Of a stretch of DNA of 64,000 nucleotides, positions 11,513-23,398 are shown one piece after another (the first letter of the stretch is position 1; each line of letters opens with the position of its first letter). Under the pieces are notes generated by a model. The model ran no database searches. It saw only the letters and a program-made list of their open reading frames with translations, and was not told where the DNA came from. The translations under genes were made by a program, and so were the position numbers. Source of the DNA: [Phialemoniopsis] sp. UDSM-2020 (lineage: Eukaryota > Ascomycota > Sordariomycetes > Thyridiales > Thyridiaceae); the NCBI GenBank assembly GCA_018873225.1, contig JAEILZ010000003.1:1674001-1738000 (forward strand), given 5' to 3'.

Positions 11513-11912
11513 CCAGACGGATTGATGCCGGCCTACCTGAGACGTGGCAGACTGCTGTTTGGTGGAAGGGCTGCCCGAGATCGAGTCTAGGCAGTGACAA
11601 GGCAACAATGAACAAAGCCGTTATTCTCGCTACCAAAAGTCCACTAAGTGCTGCACCAGCTCATGAATTTGCCAAGCAATGGACCAGTAAATCATGTTAT
11701 TCTCGTGGTTTAGCGCCGTGGCTTGGTGGCAACGGCGTCTCAGCCGCACTTTTCTCCCCCACTAGCTGCATGGGTTGGGCTGAATCAAAAGCACAGGGAG
11801 ATCTGTAGATAAAACAACACTTCCTAGACCTTTATCCTTTCTTAACATTTAGATCCCGAAGCTTGTGCGGTCCCGTTAATATCGCAAGAGCATCTGCCGT
11901 CACCAGATCACC
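11513..11912. other. Intergenic spacer
   Basis: 400 bp between the P450 stop and the zinc-finger gene start. No gene, repeat or clear promoter element is seen. Confidence 0.35.
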
Positions 11913-13350
11913 ATGGCCGCCGTTCAGGTATCGGGCCTTATGCCACTCCTTCCGCTACCTCTCGCGCCAAACTGTAGCAAGTGCGGGAATTTGTGCGTCC
12001 GAGAGCCACGTGGACGACGGTACTGCTACTGCTGCGCTTGCTCTGGCTCCAGCTCAAAGACATGGAAGACTTGGGATGATCTACTGGGAGTCCAAGAGGG
12101 CAACCCGGTCTGCGATTGCGGGTTTGTTGATGCGCATCAAAGATCCTGGACATCGAACTGAACCGAAGTACAGGTACTACTCGCGGCAAGACACCAGAAA
12201 GACGGGGCAAATATTTGAGACTTGTGCAATAGGGCATTGCAACATGACAAATCACAGAAGGGTACAGTCGCCACAACGTCAGGCCCGGACGGGATATTCA
12301 CAAAGGGCGTTTGAGGCTACTACGCCTTCACGGGCTCGGACTCAACAGCTTAGCTCGCCTCAGAATCAAAGCACTCATGGGTCTACGCCACATGCCAGTC
12401 CTGAGCGACAAGTATGTCCGCCAGAAGTCACACCGAAGTCCTCGACTGTTCGTAAGCTCTTCCCGATACAAGTCGATACTACTCGACTGGAAAGACCTCG
12501 TCCCGATGTCGATGATGAGTTCGTAAGACTCCTGGATCACCTGCTCAAGGTGGCTCATTATACCAAGTTCCCCGCCGCAAGCTTAGACATGGCGGATCTT
12601 TCCAAGGCGCTTGACGAGATTGCCTCCCCAGACAAATCGCCTTCAGCTCCCGCGCCTTTTCGGCTTCGTTCAGAAACAGATTTTGAGAAGCACTCTAAAG
12701 TTGGCGCAGCAGGAGAATTCTTTGTATGACCCATGCCATCTTCTGAGACTTTAAGACACGGAAGGTAGTCTCGACCCTTGCTTACCAACCCCACAGATAT
12801 TTGCGTTCTTCCAGCGACTACTAGGTGATCAGATTTACTTGTCGGACTGGCAGAGCAACATGAGAAATCTGGTCAAGCAACATTCGTCATACGCGCACTG
12901 GCCCGACTGGACGGGCGCCGAGTCGTCGGACTTTGTCTTTCCCGATGACATGGGTACTTTGACAAATTTGTTGATAGAACAAGGATATCTGGATCAGGGG
13001 CAGTGGCAAGGTCAAAAGCCCGAGTACTTCATCGAGGTCAAGTCGACACTCAGTCAAAGGAACCGCGAGTTTTATATGAGCTCTCACCAGTACAAAAGAG
13101 TAAGCAGCGCCGATTGACCCCCGATGACCCCACCACCATGGCCATTGACTAACCCAAAGCCCAGATGCAAGACATGACGAACCCATCGCCAAACGCAGTA
13201 TCGAGAGCCCGGATCTATCTCATAGCCCGCGTCTCAAACATGCAGGATGACAATGTCGACTTGCGGCTGTATGTGGATCCCGAGGCCCTGCGTACCAGTA
13301 GCAAATTGCGCTTCAGGCAGGTCTGGGTCGTGGAGGATGTTGATGTGTGA
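11913..13350 (+). CDS. GRF-type zinc finger plus NO VEIN C-terminal (PD-(D/E)XK-like) protein
   Basis: Four exons, 11913-12121, 12174-12723, 12797-13099 and 13165-13350, have introns of 52, 73 and 65 bp and give 415 aa. The first intron is needed to keep frame and restores VCDCGYYSRQ followed by GQIFETCAIGHCN, which fits a GRF zinc finger. A preceding cysteine cluster (CSKCGNLC, then CYCC) may be a second zinc site. After a polar linker (~100-215), the C-terminal third matches the NO VEIN C-terminal family: GEFFIFAFFQRLL, DWQSN, SSDF (Asp298) and EYFIEVKST (Glu333, Lys335). Asp plus ExK is the layout of PD-(D/E)XK nuclease folds. Nucleic-acid binding or cleavage is inference. The start is the first ATG before the cysteines. 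Confidence 0.65.
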
Positions 13351-14126
13351 TACGTACGAGCGCTTCAAGCACTCCGATGCTCACCAGAAATAATACGTCA
13401 TGCTCAGCCAGCCGCCCATCTCGGGGAACTTTTCTCAAGAAGTACACTCGATGAAGAGGGCAACAGTACTTAGGTTCATCTGCTGCGCTTCAGTTGTTTT
13501 TCTTTTTCTTTTTCTTTCTCCTTTTTTTTAGGGGTTTCAAAGGTGCTTTTTCCAGGAAAAGGCTCATCATATGCATGGCCTCAGCCAGTTGAGGCGCCAC
13601 CAAATGTTGCTGATAACGTTGACTTGCTGGGTCTTGATCTATCTGCTTTGTGGCACAGTCAGCTTTCCTTCTGAGTGTTAGAGCACGGCCACTACAGCGT
13701 TGCCACTCCTGCATCAGTCCGGTGGCCATGTTCAATTGCCAGGGCTAGCGCATGAGGAACATGTTCTTCTTTGTGCTGTTTGCGGCAATGCATTTTCTTT
13801 ATGCAGGTGCACTACGCCAAAGTCGACTTGTTTTCCCTTTGTGCAGATGTGAATGAAAGCATGCTTGCAATCTTGATGAAAGGTGCATGCAAGAACCCTT
13901 CAGTCTCCATACATCCAGCATGTCAAGACCATGCCACAATACAAGAATTCGTCTAGTCCAACTGCACCCTTCCGTTATTATATAAAGAGCAGCTCCTCGG
14001 GGGAAGATTTTGCTGGTTTCTTTTCGCATTAATCAGCTGGCACATCAACCCTCAGTCCTAAATTTTCCTACGAACCGTCGTCCTTCGCCGCCCGCTTCTT
14101 TGTCTGTTCTCTCCACCTCCACCACC
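13351..14126. promoter_or_regulatory. Intergenic region with TATA box upstream of the FTA2-domain gene
   Basis: 776 bp without a supported gene. It contains a T/C-rich tract at ~13495-13530. A TATATAAA box at 13979-13986 lies ~140 bp before the ATG at 14127, a plausible core promoter. A pyrimidine-rich leader with CCACCACC directly precedes the ATG. Confidence 0.5.
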
Positions 14127-15494
14127 ATGTTTCCGGATTGGCCCAAATCGGATGCGGACCTTGTCCCCCTCCCTCTCTGCGAAGGCCCGAAAATCAAAGC
14201 CTTCGACTTCAAAGGCCCGCAAGACATCGAGTTCCTTGAGCACCTCGGCGCCGGCGTGCACTCTTCTGTTTTCAAGGTCAAGATCAACGCTGAGGTCTAC
14301 GCCCTGAAGGTGGTATGTACTTGTACTTATGAAACCCTGATCGTGCATGACCTTGCGTACATCTCAAGCTTCCCTCGGGCCCCCAGTGGTGATGATGAGT
14401 GCTGACTAAAATTTGGTATTAAATCGCAGTTTAAGTTCTCTGACCTGATGGAATATTCAGTCGACATTGGAGACATTGCGCCCGGAGACAACGATTCCTG
14501 GGACGTTTTCTACCAGACCACGGACCCGTTCAGCTCAGAATGTCGCGCCTTTGGCCGTCTTAACGAGACGGGAAACGAGCACCTCGCTATCAAATGCTTC
14601 GGCTATGTCCTCCTAGATGAGAAGCACGAGCGCATCATGACGGAAAATTTCCGGGAAGGGTGTCACGACTGGACTATCAGGGATCAGGGGCTGGTGAATT
14701 GGTATCATCGGCACCCTGGCACCGAGGAGAACCCCAGACACGCGCCTCCTCTCCGATGCATAGTCAAAGAATTCAGCACAGTGCTCATTGACTGGAACGG
14801 TCTTACCGACAGCATTCTTCGTCGGTACCTGCGCGACATACAGCAGTTTCAGCAACTTGGCATCATTAACGTGGATGCCGCCGAGAGGCAACTCATCAAC
14901 GGGCGACACTCCGACTTTTCAACGGCAATCACCACCCCGCATTTCGTGATGAATCAGCAGATGCATCCAAATCTGTCGCCCGAGATGCTTGCTCATTTTG
15001 AGTATACTTTGTTCTGGTACTGCGCGGGAGACTATTGGAAGTTCGACAAGATGGTGCTCGAAGCCAACGAGAATTGGGAAAATGAAGCATGGCGGGGGGG
15101 CCACAGAACCATACTCTGGACATACGCCTTCCCGCAGCAGGCTGACCAGGGCTACGACGATTGCTGCGAGTTGCATGACCCGGAAGGAGACAGGGGTCGC
15201 CCCCTCCGGTACAATCTGAGGCCCAGGCGGCATCGGGATGGCTTGTGGACGTACGTGGACCCGCACAAGCACGATTGGCGACAGAGTCGGAAAACGCACC
15301 TTTCTAGACCGCAACGTTGGTATCTTGGCCGAGACGACATAAAAGCAATGCAATATCATTTCTATGAGGGTGAGCAGTTGAGCCCGTTCCTACGGTGGTG
15401 GTACCGCAAGGGCACGTTCATCCCGACTCTGGCTAAAAATCCATTCTGGCCAACCGCGGAAGAACACAAGAATCTCAACCTTGTTCCGTACTAG
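14127..15494 (+). CDS. FTA2-domain (kinetochore Sim4-complex subunit-like) protein
   Basis: Exons 14127-14312 and 14430-15494 flank a 117-bp intron (GTATGT to TCGCAG), giving 416 aa. Residues ~35-66 (IEFLEHLGAGVHSSVFKV, then YALKVFKF across the splice) resemble the kinase-like N-lobe of the family named after the kinetochore subunit Fta2: a degenerate glycine loop and the ALK lysine. A helical region follows (ILRRYLRDIQQFQQLGIINVD), which aligns with the conserved core of that family, then a C-terminal tail rich in Trp and Arg. No protein-kinase HRD or DFG motif is visible, so kinase activity is unlikely. Filamentous fungi carry many dispersed FTA2-domain paralogues of unknown role, and a kinetochore function for this copy is not implied. 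Confidence 0.6.
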
Positions 15495-16101
15495 GTCTTG
15501 ATATCCCTATGTTCCCAGCCCTTTTGTGTTCATCTTTCCTTTCTCATTCTTCCATGCATGTCCTTTCTTTTGATTAGGCTTGTAGGCACCAGTCAGCTGT
15601 ATTATTTTTTAGTGGTACTGAGCTATGAATACATGTTTCGTGCAGCCAAGAACTGATATGTGACCAGCCCCCCGAAATCGTCCTCTCATATTATGATGGA
15701 GACGATCTACAACGGATAGGGAATCTCTAAAGTGATAATGAGACAGAATTGGATGGTTCCCCCGAAGTCTCGGAAATCCTAAGTCGTAATTCTACTGGCT
15801 GTGGAAAACTTCAGGCTGAATGGACTGGTGTCTCCAAAATTCTAACATCCAGTTGAGGTGTAAAGCCGCGCGCTGAATCACTTCGCCGGAAGGTAAAAAC
15901 CACATAAGATTCCGGAGGACGGACTGAAATATGCGAGTTGGATTACACGCAGCATGAAGAGGAAAGGAGAAATCTAACTTTTGCTACCTGCTGTTTCCAC
16001 TGAATGAATGCCAAATCTGATATTAGATCCCCACCCTTCTCCGTCCGCATATCCATCCCTGTTGCCGTTATCAACTTCAATATAGGGCTCTGACATTCCA
16101 G
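15495..16101. other. Convergent intergenic spacer
   Basis: 607 bp between the stop codons of the FTA2-domain gene and the 339-aa gene on the opposite strand. AT-rich in places. No gene or repeat is recognised. Confidence 0.35.
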
Positions 16102-17121
16102 CTAGATATGACCAGACATATCATGGTCGAGATCCATGTCATACAGCCATTCGTCAGCATTGAAATCATTGACAGCGCTCAGGAAGTCGCCACCAGGCGG
16201 CGGCGTCGGGATCAACGCTGGAGCAGGCGCAGGCCTGGTGGCACCCGAATAGTGGTGGCGGTGGACGTAGCAGCGCGCCTGGCCGTCTACGGGAGTCAAA
16301 TGCCAGGTATCAATCGAGACAGTATCGGCATCCGGGACGATCGCACAGTCGGTCTTGTCGCCCGCCAAGGCCAGCATGGCTAGCCACCACACAGCCAAGT
16401 CAGTAGTCAATCGAGTGGTGCTGTGCGCGGACCAAGGTGCCGGCGTCATTCTGGCCCTGAACACGCCGTTTTCAACCTGAGTGAAGCAGCACACAATCAT
16501 CTCTGTCACTGTCTGGATGTAGCCGTATCTGGTCTCCGTCGCCCGGCAAGCGTGAGCGAGCTGCCGGACCGTCTTTGTCAATTCAGCCGGTTGCTGGGCG
16601 AGCGGTCTGGCAAGCTCAGTCCGCCAGTTGAAGTGAGCCCATGCGTCGGTAGCCCGGGACAGGCCAGCGACTAGGATCATTCTCGGGGAATGTTTGAGCA
16701 TGATGACATGGTCCACAGAAGCTCGTATTTGAGCAAGAGACTGCTTGGCTGGAACATTGTCGCGCGGCAGGTAGCCAAGGGTGATTCCATCATGCAATCT
16801 CAGCTTGGTCCTGGAAAATTCCAGAGTTGAGTGTATCAAACCCGCAGTACGAGAGGCCAGCTTCTCCATGTCATTCGACGAGTTGACCACGATCTCCTGG
16901 GTGGATGTTGGCAGATCAGAGGTATCGTTGGTGAATTGAGCGTCAAGAATCGGACCATAGCTCTCGCTGAGGTTGTTCAAGTTGAAACTGTCCCAGAAGG
17001 CAAAGGGCCGGTTGCCGTCGAGTTGGGGCCAGCTGTCCGGCTTGGCGCAGCGTGCGTTTTTTCTTGTTGGGAAGAGGATGATCGGTTTCGGCTGGCAAAG
17101 GATCTCCCTCAATGTCGGCAT
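16102..17121 (-). CDS. Hypothetical protein, 339 aa
   Basis: A single uninterrupted frame from ATG 17121 to a stop at 16102. I do not recognise the family. It is a soluble, mixed alpha/beta-looking sequence without signal peptide. A short hydrophobic helix (LAVWWLAMLAL) lies near residue 245. Cysteines and histidines are scattered with no clear zinc motif. The end is proline-rich (APAPALIPTPPPGG) with an acidic tail. Support is the ATG, the length and amino-acid composition typical of neighbouring coding regions. A missed intron or a different start cannot be excluded. Confidence 0.5.
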   Translation of the reverse strand: MPTLREILCQPKPIILFPTRKNARCAKPDSWPQLDGNRPFAFWDSFNLNNLSESYGPILDAQFTNDTSDLPTSTQEIVVNSSNDMEKLASRTAGLIHSTLEFSRTKLRLHDGITLGYLPRDNVPAKQSLAQIRASVDHVIMLKHSPRMILVAGLSRATDAWAHFNWRTELARPLAQQPAELTKTVRQLAHACRATETRYGYIQTVTEMIVCCFTQVENGVFRARMTPAPWSAHSTTRLTTDLAVWWLAMLALAGDKTDCAIVPDADTVSIDTWHLTPVDGQARCYVHRHHYSGATRPAPAPALIPTPPPGGDFLSAVNDFNADEWLYDMDLDHDMSGHI

Positions 17122-19316
17122 CCTTTAGGCAAAGGTCAGTAAGGAGATCACGAGATCACGAGCTTGGGCGACTAGCTTGCTAGTGTAGTATTGAAATTGA
17201 TCACCAACAAAAGTGGTAGGTTGATGAAGAGCAAGATAGCCCAAAGCCAACGGAAGTCCTGACGGTATTTATATTTGGAAGCAAGAGAGGGAAGTTTAAA
17301 AGGACAAAGAATACCCAAAGCTGGCGCAATGAAGCTGGAATTTCACCGCAACTCCCAGACTTTCTGAGTCCCGATCCCCTACTATATGGAGGAACAAAGA
17401 TTTGAAGAAGGGTTGGCCATGCGTGAATGACATGAGCCCTGCGCACACTGCTTTGGATTTCATGCCACTCATGTGGAACCCCGTTCTCCCGATGCGGGAC
17501 GGACCACTGCTCCAGAGGACTGTTAGACCGGCGAGGCCGATCTTCCACTTGTTTCGAAACATTTGCTCCCATGTTGAAGGATGTGGGTGGGGACCATGGA
17601 CAACCTACAGATGCGAAACGCGTCGTGATTGGGAGCAGATGTTGAGTCGATCAGTGTTGGTTTCACTTCCTTTGAGCCTTCTCACGACGTGAGTCGGTGT
17701 CAGATGCTGCGACCCAGTCTGTGTCATCTTATTGAAGAAGAAAAGTGCCAGGGCCGTTTAACGGGCTGAGTGGACTGAATTAAGCTAGCTTGAGTTGCAC
17801 ACGAGTTTGGCACGGGCAGATAGTTGCAGGTTAGATAGAGCATAGCCCATGTTTTGACACAGTTCGTGAGCCTCCCTCCTTTTCCTCTGCGTGTTGTTGG
17901 GTCTGCTTCTGTGGCTATCATCTTTGCCAATCTGTTCCTATGACGTTTCGTGGCTCCTGTTAGCCAAAGCCAAGAAGGAGACCGTGACTCGTTTCAATGC
18001 GTCTTCCTTCCGCGTCTTGCCCAAACTGACATGGGTTCTGTAAGAAGCAAAGCATAGGCGAAATGACTCAAACTTATTTCTAGAGCGCCAACCGCCGCAG
18101 AGGGGCCCAGACTTGTCAAGTGGAGCTGCCTGGGAGAGCAGTCCTAAGCCATGGTTACACGATATGGGCGGAAATGACAAACCGGGCGGCCGCATGGGGG
18201 AACCTCTGGCCGTCCCTTTCCTAATAAAGAAGAGAAGAGAAGTCAAAGGCCAAAACGCGTGTTAGGGTTCGAGCTGTCAAAGAGACCTTAGCAAGCCTTG
18301 CAAGATTATTGCGCGGCGGTCCTCCGTTTCGACGAGTATGAACTAGAAATTGAGGGGCGGCAATTGTGGCTGCGATGTAGGTTCGAGTGGGAACGATTTA
18401 CTGATCTTCGTCCAGCTGCATGTCTCCAAACACTCAAATTGTTATGGGAAGCCAGAATCTTTCAGCTCAATGCGATCATCACTTTTGAATCCTTTTCTGG
18501 GCTGACGAGCACTCACAGCCCGACCCCATCCCGGTCCTCGCGCAATCCCTGAGTGTGATCAATTTCAGCCAGTCACCATTGGTCGCTTCTGACAGGATGT
18601 AATCGCCCGGAAAGAGTCGCTTAGCTAGACTACAAGGTAGATCGCTTCACGATCACCAAGCCTTCTAGGGAGGCCCAGTGGCGCCCACAACCCCTTGCAC
18701 CTCCTTACGTGAAATTATGGCTGTGTGCTTGGGAGCATTTTCCAAGTTCATGGCTGACAAAGTCGCACAGCCTTTGTGAGAATGTGGCTTGCTCTCAGGA
18801 GATCAGCCAGGGTTGAACGGAGTAGTACTCTGTCTGCCTTCGTAACCAATGTTGGGTTGGAACCTGTTATGATTGGACCCGATGTGTGAAACGCGCAATT
18901 TGGCGATTAGGGTTGGAGCTGATTGTATTGGAAATAAATTTGAGTCACTGGGACACCTATCTCCGGCTATGGTAATTCGATCTGGAGTAGACAAACCCAA
19001 AGGAAAATAGGGCGATGAGAAAGATTCACACCGCTAGACTACGGGCAAGTGACCATTTGCATGTCAAGAGACTCTCAAGTACATACAGTAGGCCGTGGGT
19101 AGATGTTCTGTTTGCGCTAATTCCTGAACAAGAAGCAATAGTTGCCAGAGGATGTCATTAACCAACCCATCTCTACATGCATGTCGGCCCCTCCACCCAG
19201 GCTCTCCTCCCCAACCAACAGTATGCCCATGGTCAGCTTTGCATTCCCGGTGGGTGGCATCAAAGGCCTGCTCGCGGACGGCAACAAGTTCAAGAATTGC
19301 AGTTCGGTCAGTCGGA
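17122..19316. other. Gene-poor intergenic region
   Basis: About 2.2 kb in which both strands were checked. Short frames of up to ~120 codons occur but show no family resemblance, signal peptide or splice continuation. I see no tRNA, long repeat or transposon remnant. It includes the promoter side of the 339-aa gene. Confidence 0.35.
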
Positions 19317-19730
19317 TTAAACGGCGTACATCAGCACCCCGGACACCACCAAGAACCAAGTGCCGAGCATCTTTGTTGATACGCCCGCCCCGCCGGACCC
19401 GCCACTCGCCTTGCGGTACCCGGTGATCTTCCCAGTAGTATTCAGGCGCGACGCGCCGAAGCCGTAGTTGGTCTGGAACGCGTGGATGGCGTCGTCGGCG
19501 GAGCCCTTGTCGCCGTAGTACCGCTGCGGGATCTCGCACCAGAGGTAGCAGCCCTGGATGACGTGGACGGGGCTCGGCGAGCACGTGCCGTTGAAAGGCT
19601 CGTCGCCCGTGTTGGTGCCGGGTGTGGCGGCGACGGTCAGGTTCTTGGGGATCTCGGGCAGGCTGGCAAAGTCGGGCAGCGCGTCGCCGGCGGCGCACTC
19701 GCGGGGCGCGATTAGGGATGTGAGCGGCAT
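19317..19730 (-). CDS. Probable GPI-anchored cell-surface protein
   Basis: One frame of 137 aa. It begins near PRECAAGDALPDF and contains cysteines at CAAG, GTCSPS, GCYLW and WCEIP, several N-glycosylation sequons (NLT, NGT, NTT) and a Gly/Ser-rich stretch. It ends in a hydrophobic tail (MLGTWFLVVSGVLMYAV) without following charged residues, the pattern of a GPI-attachment signal. A signal peptide is not visible after ATG 19730, which is odd for this class. Either an upstream exon with the signal is missed, or the 5' end has been lost. I could not find a convincing upstream exon. A role at the cell wall is inference. Confidence 0.55.
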   Translation of the reverse strand: MPLTSLIAPRECAAGDALPDFASLPEIPKNLTVAATPGTNTGDEPFNGTCSPSPVHVIQGCYLWCEIPQRYYGDKGSADDAIHAFQTNYGFGASRLNTTGKITGYRKASGGSGGAGVSTKMLGTWFLVVSGVLMYAV

Positions 19731-20515
19731 GGTGGTTTGCGATGTGCCGGTTTGGATGTTGCGAGTAGGTTTAGTTGCGCCTGTGCAGGTGAGTGCTGTT
19801 CAGTCATGTGGTGTCCAGACGGTGTCGAGTGAGGGCCAAGGGGGCGTGTAGAGGAAGTAGAAGTCGTGTTGGGTTGAGAGTGCGGGTGGACGTATATATC
19901 ATGAAGATTCACTTGCGCTCATGTTGATCATTTCCCAATTATTACAGTGTTGGTCGTACCTCGCTGCGCCTTGCTCTCTGCTGTGCCGCACCGTATGATG
20001 TGTGTTTGCACTTACTGGCGGCGCATCCGAATATTTATGGAGCCGTGGAGCCCGATTCCAAGGCTTGAATGTGAGGCCCATGGGGGCTGACGTTTCGATG
20101 TTGTATCCCCAGATATTTCAAAGCGGTAATGAACGACATGATCTACATACTTGTCTGCCAAGGCACACAACTAAAGTAAGACCTAGCAAAATACCAATCT
20201 AGCCGTGCCTCTTCACCTACCCAGCAGCCCAGACACAATTTGATTCGACGACTGTTGGATGGAGTTCAATTAAGCAATCTTGACGCTCATGAATCCTTGT
20301 GGTGGGTCGCCCAATTGCAGCGGATTAAATCCAGCCATGACGCCACCAAATCACCATGTGGACCTAAGGGATCGCGGGTTCGGTAAGAAGATCTCAACTC
20401 GCACATGCTCAGATCGCTACACTACTGTTCTCGGACTGCTAGGCTCGTATCTCGCGCAATACAGGCACTGAGGGCCACTCGCCCTCTGGCGCACGCCTCC
20501 ACAACTGGGTATCAA
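19731..20515. other. Intergenic region
   Basis: About 785 bp between the GPI-type gene start and the symporter stop. It holds the putative promoter or a missed 5' exon of the former. No other gene is supported. Confidence 0.3.
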
Positions 20516-23142
20516 TCACTGGGCCACCACCTTGGTCCCGTCGCTTTCGCCCTTGACTTCCTTCTCCGTCGGCGTGGCATCGCCCGGGGTAGCGACGTGA
20601 GAGTGTCCCTGGCCCTGGATCGTCGCCTTGGCACGTTGCCGCCCAGTTCCCTTAGTGATATCAAGCCAGACAAACTTGACAGTCCGGGCGAGCGTCTTGC
20701 GCCCCTCGAAGACGGGGAACAGTCCCACGGCGAATAGCGAGCAGAAGATCCAGATGATGCCGATGGACACCCAGCCGGTGAAGAACGGCTTAGAGAAAAT
20801 GTAGCCCTAGGTATTTGGTTAGTCCTACGCTGCATTTGTCTCTTCCATTCTGCACAGGCACTTACAGATCCAAACATGGGCATGGGCCACAGGACGAGAA
20901 AGGCAAGTCTAGTTCGCGTGTTAGCCGATGTCACTTGAGGTGTTTGAAAGAGAAGGTCTCAGTGGCACTCACGTCATGACGACAGTCACCGTCTTGCTGA
21001 TCTTGCCCGCCCGAACGAGCTTTTTCTGCTCGACCTCGAACTCGGCGGCGGTCTCCTGATGTCCACCGGGCACGGCCTCGAGGTCCACGCCGGCGACGGC
21101 GGCCAGCTCGTGGTCGTCGCCCTTGCGGATCGCCATCATGGACTGCCAGTCGTACTTGTCCATGCCGAAGATGAGGGTGAAGATCGGGACGAGGACGAGC
21201 GGCGATAGGAGGGCGGCGACGTTGCCTGCCAACATGGGCTGAACGAAAAAGAATTAGTAACGCTCGGGTAGCTGTGCGAGAAAGCTGGGTAGACATACGT
21301 TGTTGGAACCTGTGCACTCGACGCCCAGGTTGCCGCATTCCTTCTTGGCGGTCACGAGCCAAGCAATAAGCGCAGCAGCAAGACCGAAGATGGGAGAGAG
21401 CGAGGCCTAGTCCGATATGATTAGCTACACTGCCTCCCTACGGGAATGGATAACTACTCACTGCCCACTTATTCTGCCCGCGCCAGGTCAGCGCCAGCGT
21501 CGCCGGCAGCACGGCCGACGAGATGATGACGCCCATCATGAGGTACAGGTAGCCCATGCTGATGCCGGCGTACCAGAGCCCGACGGCGAAGCTCGCGATG
21601 AAGAGCGCGTAGACGACGATGATGCAGTGGCTCATCCAGATGAGGCGCCGGCCGGACGCGGTCGGGTTGACGTAGGTGCGGTACAGGTCGTAGGTGAAGA
21701 TGGACGAGACGGCGATGAGCTCCGAACTCGTCGCCGAGGTGACGGCCATGAAGACGATGAGCAGCGTCGCGACGGCGCCGCCCTTGCCGAGCAGCGCCAC
21801 GGCCGCGTAGGGCAGGACCAGTCCCGCGCTGACGTCGGCGTCCGACATGCGGTCCGGGTAGGTCGGGAAGCGCGGGTTGGACTCGAGGGCGAGGGCCGAG
21901 AGGCCCATGGTGGTCGCCGTCAGCCACGGGATGGCGAACCAGCTGAGGCCGCCTGCACTTTTGGTCAGCGTGTATTCCTGGTGCACCTTACGACTATGTC
22001 TCTACTAACCAAGGATGTAGCCGGGCAGGGCGTGCACCGGGGACGCGGCGATGGCCTTGTTGTAGTAGCCATTGTCGAGGAACACGGTACCAAAGTTGCC
22101 AACTGTTGGTCATCAATTAGCTAGCAGTTCATCCATGCACATGGCACGCATTCTATTTACCAATCTGTAAACTGGTTAGCATTTACGAATAGCACTGGTG
22201 AGGCTTTCGATGCGACTTACGTTGATCACAAAGAAGATGGCACCTTCGCGCGAGCGCATGGTGAGGTAGCTGCCCTCTTGGTTGCCCTCGACAGGGTGCG
22301 ACGTAGCGGCTTCGACGAGAAGATCGTACACCGCAGACGGGGAGCCGAGGACATCGGAGCTAGCGTAGGCCGTCAGGGCGAAGACGATAATGATGATGAG
22401 CAAGATCAGCGTGTGGATCCAGTCAGTCAGGAAGGTGGCCTTGAGACCGCCGACGACGGTGTAAGCCACGACGAATGTTGGCAGGAGATAGATCGCGGCG
22501 ATGGTGTGGACTCCGGTCAAAGCGTGCACAGTGGAGCTTCCGCCCACGATCAACATGAGCGATACGAGGATGTTAGTCGCCAGGCCGAATACCGAGAACA
22601 CAATGTGTGCCACGGTGCCGTATCGGGCGCGGATGACCTCCAGGAAGGTATGCGCATTGGGTGCTCGTCTCTTGAGCTCAATGGCAAGAGTCGCAAAGAG
22701 AAGAATCTGCACAGTGGCTCCAGAGGCATACCAGAAGGGACCTGAAGAACATGACGACAGTCAACACCACGACGGCATTGCATGGTGGCACCTGGCTGAT
22801 AAGACAATGTACTTACCCGAGACACCGTATCGGTAGCATACGCCGGTGGACTGGAGCAGTGTGGCCGCCCAGGTCCACGAAGAGACGACGGCTGAACCTA
22901 CGAGGCCGGACTTTACCGTGCGGCCGGCGGTGTTGAACATCTCGGACGTTTGCAGTTCAGAGTTGTAACGCTTCAGGATGAATGTGATACAGATCATGCC
23001 TATAACGGGTCCAAAATCAGCCATACAAGCTCAATGCTTTGGCCCTTTCTGAAAGCAACTCTATCTTACCCAGCGCAAAGGCGGTCCCAAGGCCGACCAG
23101 GATGCCATATCCCACCCCTTGATCCAGGGCTGGTCCCCCCAT
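20516..23142 (-). CDS. Sodium:solute symporter family, Dur3-type urea/polyamine transporter
   Basis: Ten exons join in frame to 690 aa: 23142-23070, 22999-22817, 22741-22221, 22164-22161, 22102-22010, 21952-21462, 21406-21299, 21238-20973, 20908-20866, 20806-20516. All nine introns are 55-75 bp with GT-AG ends. The product is an integral membrane protein with ~14-15 hydrophobic segments. Family-like stretches include [54 protein letters not shown] and [17 protein letters not shown]. Dur3-type carriers import urea, and some also polyamines, at the plasma membrane. The C-terminus is a charged cytosolic tail. Eight GATAAG sites upstream suggest control by the GATA nitrogen regulator AreA/NIT2. 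The fourth exon is only 4 nt. Substrate choice within the family is uncertain. Confidence 0.9.
22161..22164 (-). other. 4-nt micro-exon of the Dur3-type symporter
   Basis: The exon reads ATTG. It is preceded by an intron 22165-22220 (GTAAGT, TGCTAAC branch, TTTACAG) and followed by an intron 22103-22160 (GTAAAT, GCTAAT, CAACAG). Only with these 4 nt does the frame continue, giving ATC-AAC-ATT-GTT (INIV), as in the conserved INIVGNFG segment. Skipping it shifts the frame. Confidence 0.75.
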
Positions 23143-23398
23143 GATTGATGACGATGTATACAGGTACTCGGGGTGAGCGTGTCTAGGCTGGTAACAATAT
23201 AAGAGCTTCGAACTCCAGAAGCTGGAGGTGGCAAGGGTATATAGTGGTGGTGACTGGATTGAGCAATATGCTACCGGAGGGTTGGAACCGGAAGCATGGT
23301 CTTATTTAAATAGGATCATCACACTGCGCATGCAAGCATGTGCAGATCACGACTTGATCCATGGGAGCGAATCACAGGCCTCTCTTGACATTGGATGT

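Noticed and set aside
18260..18910. TTAGGG-like telomere repeats
   Set aside because: Only isolated single hexamers, not arrays.
21417..22124. 235-codon plus-strand frame across the Dur3-type gene
   Set aside because: Arg/Asp/Gly-rich shadow of symporter exons and introns.
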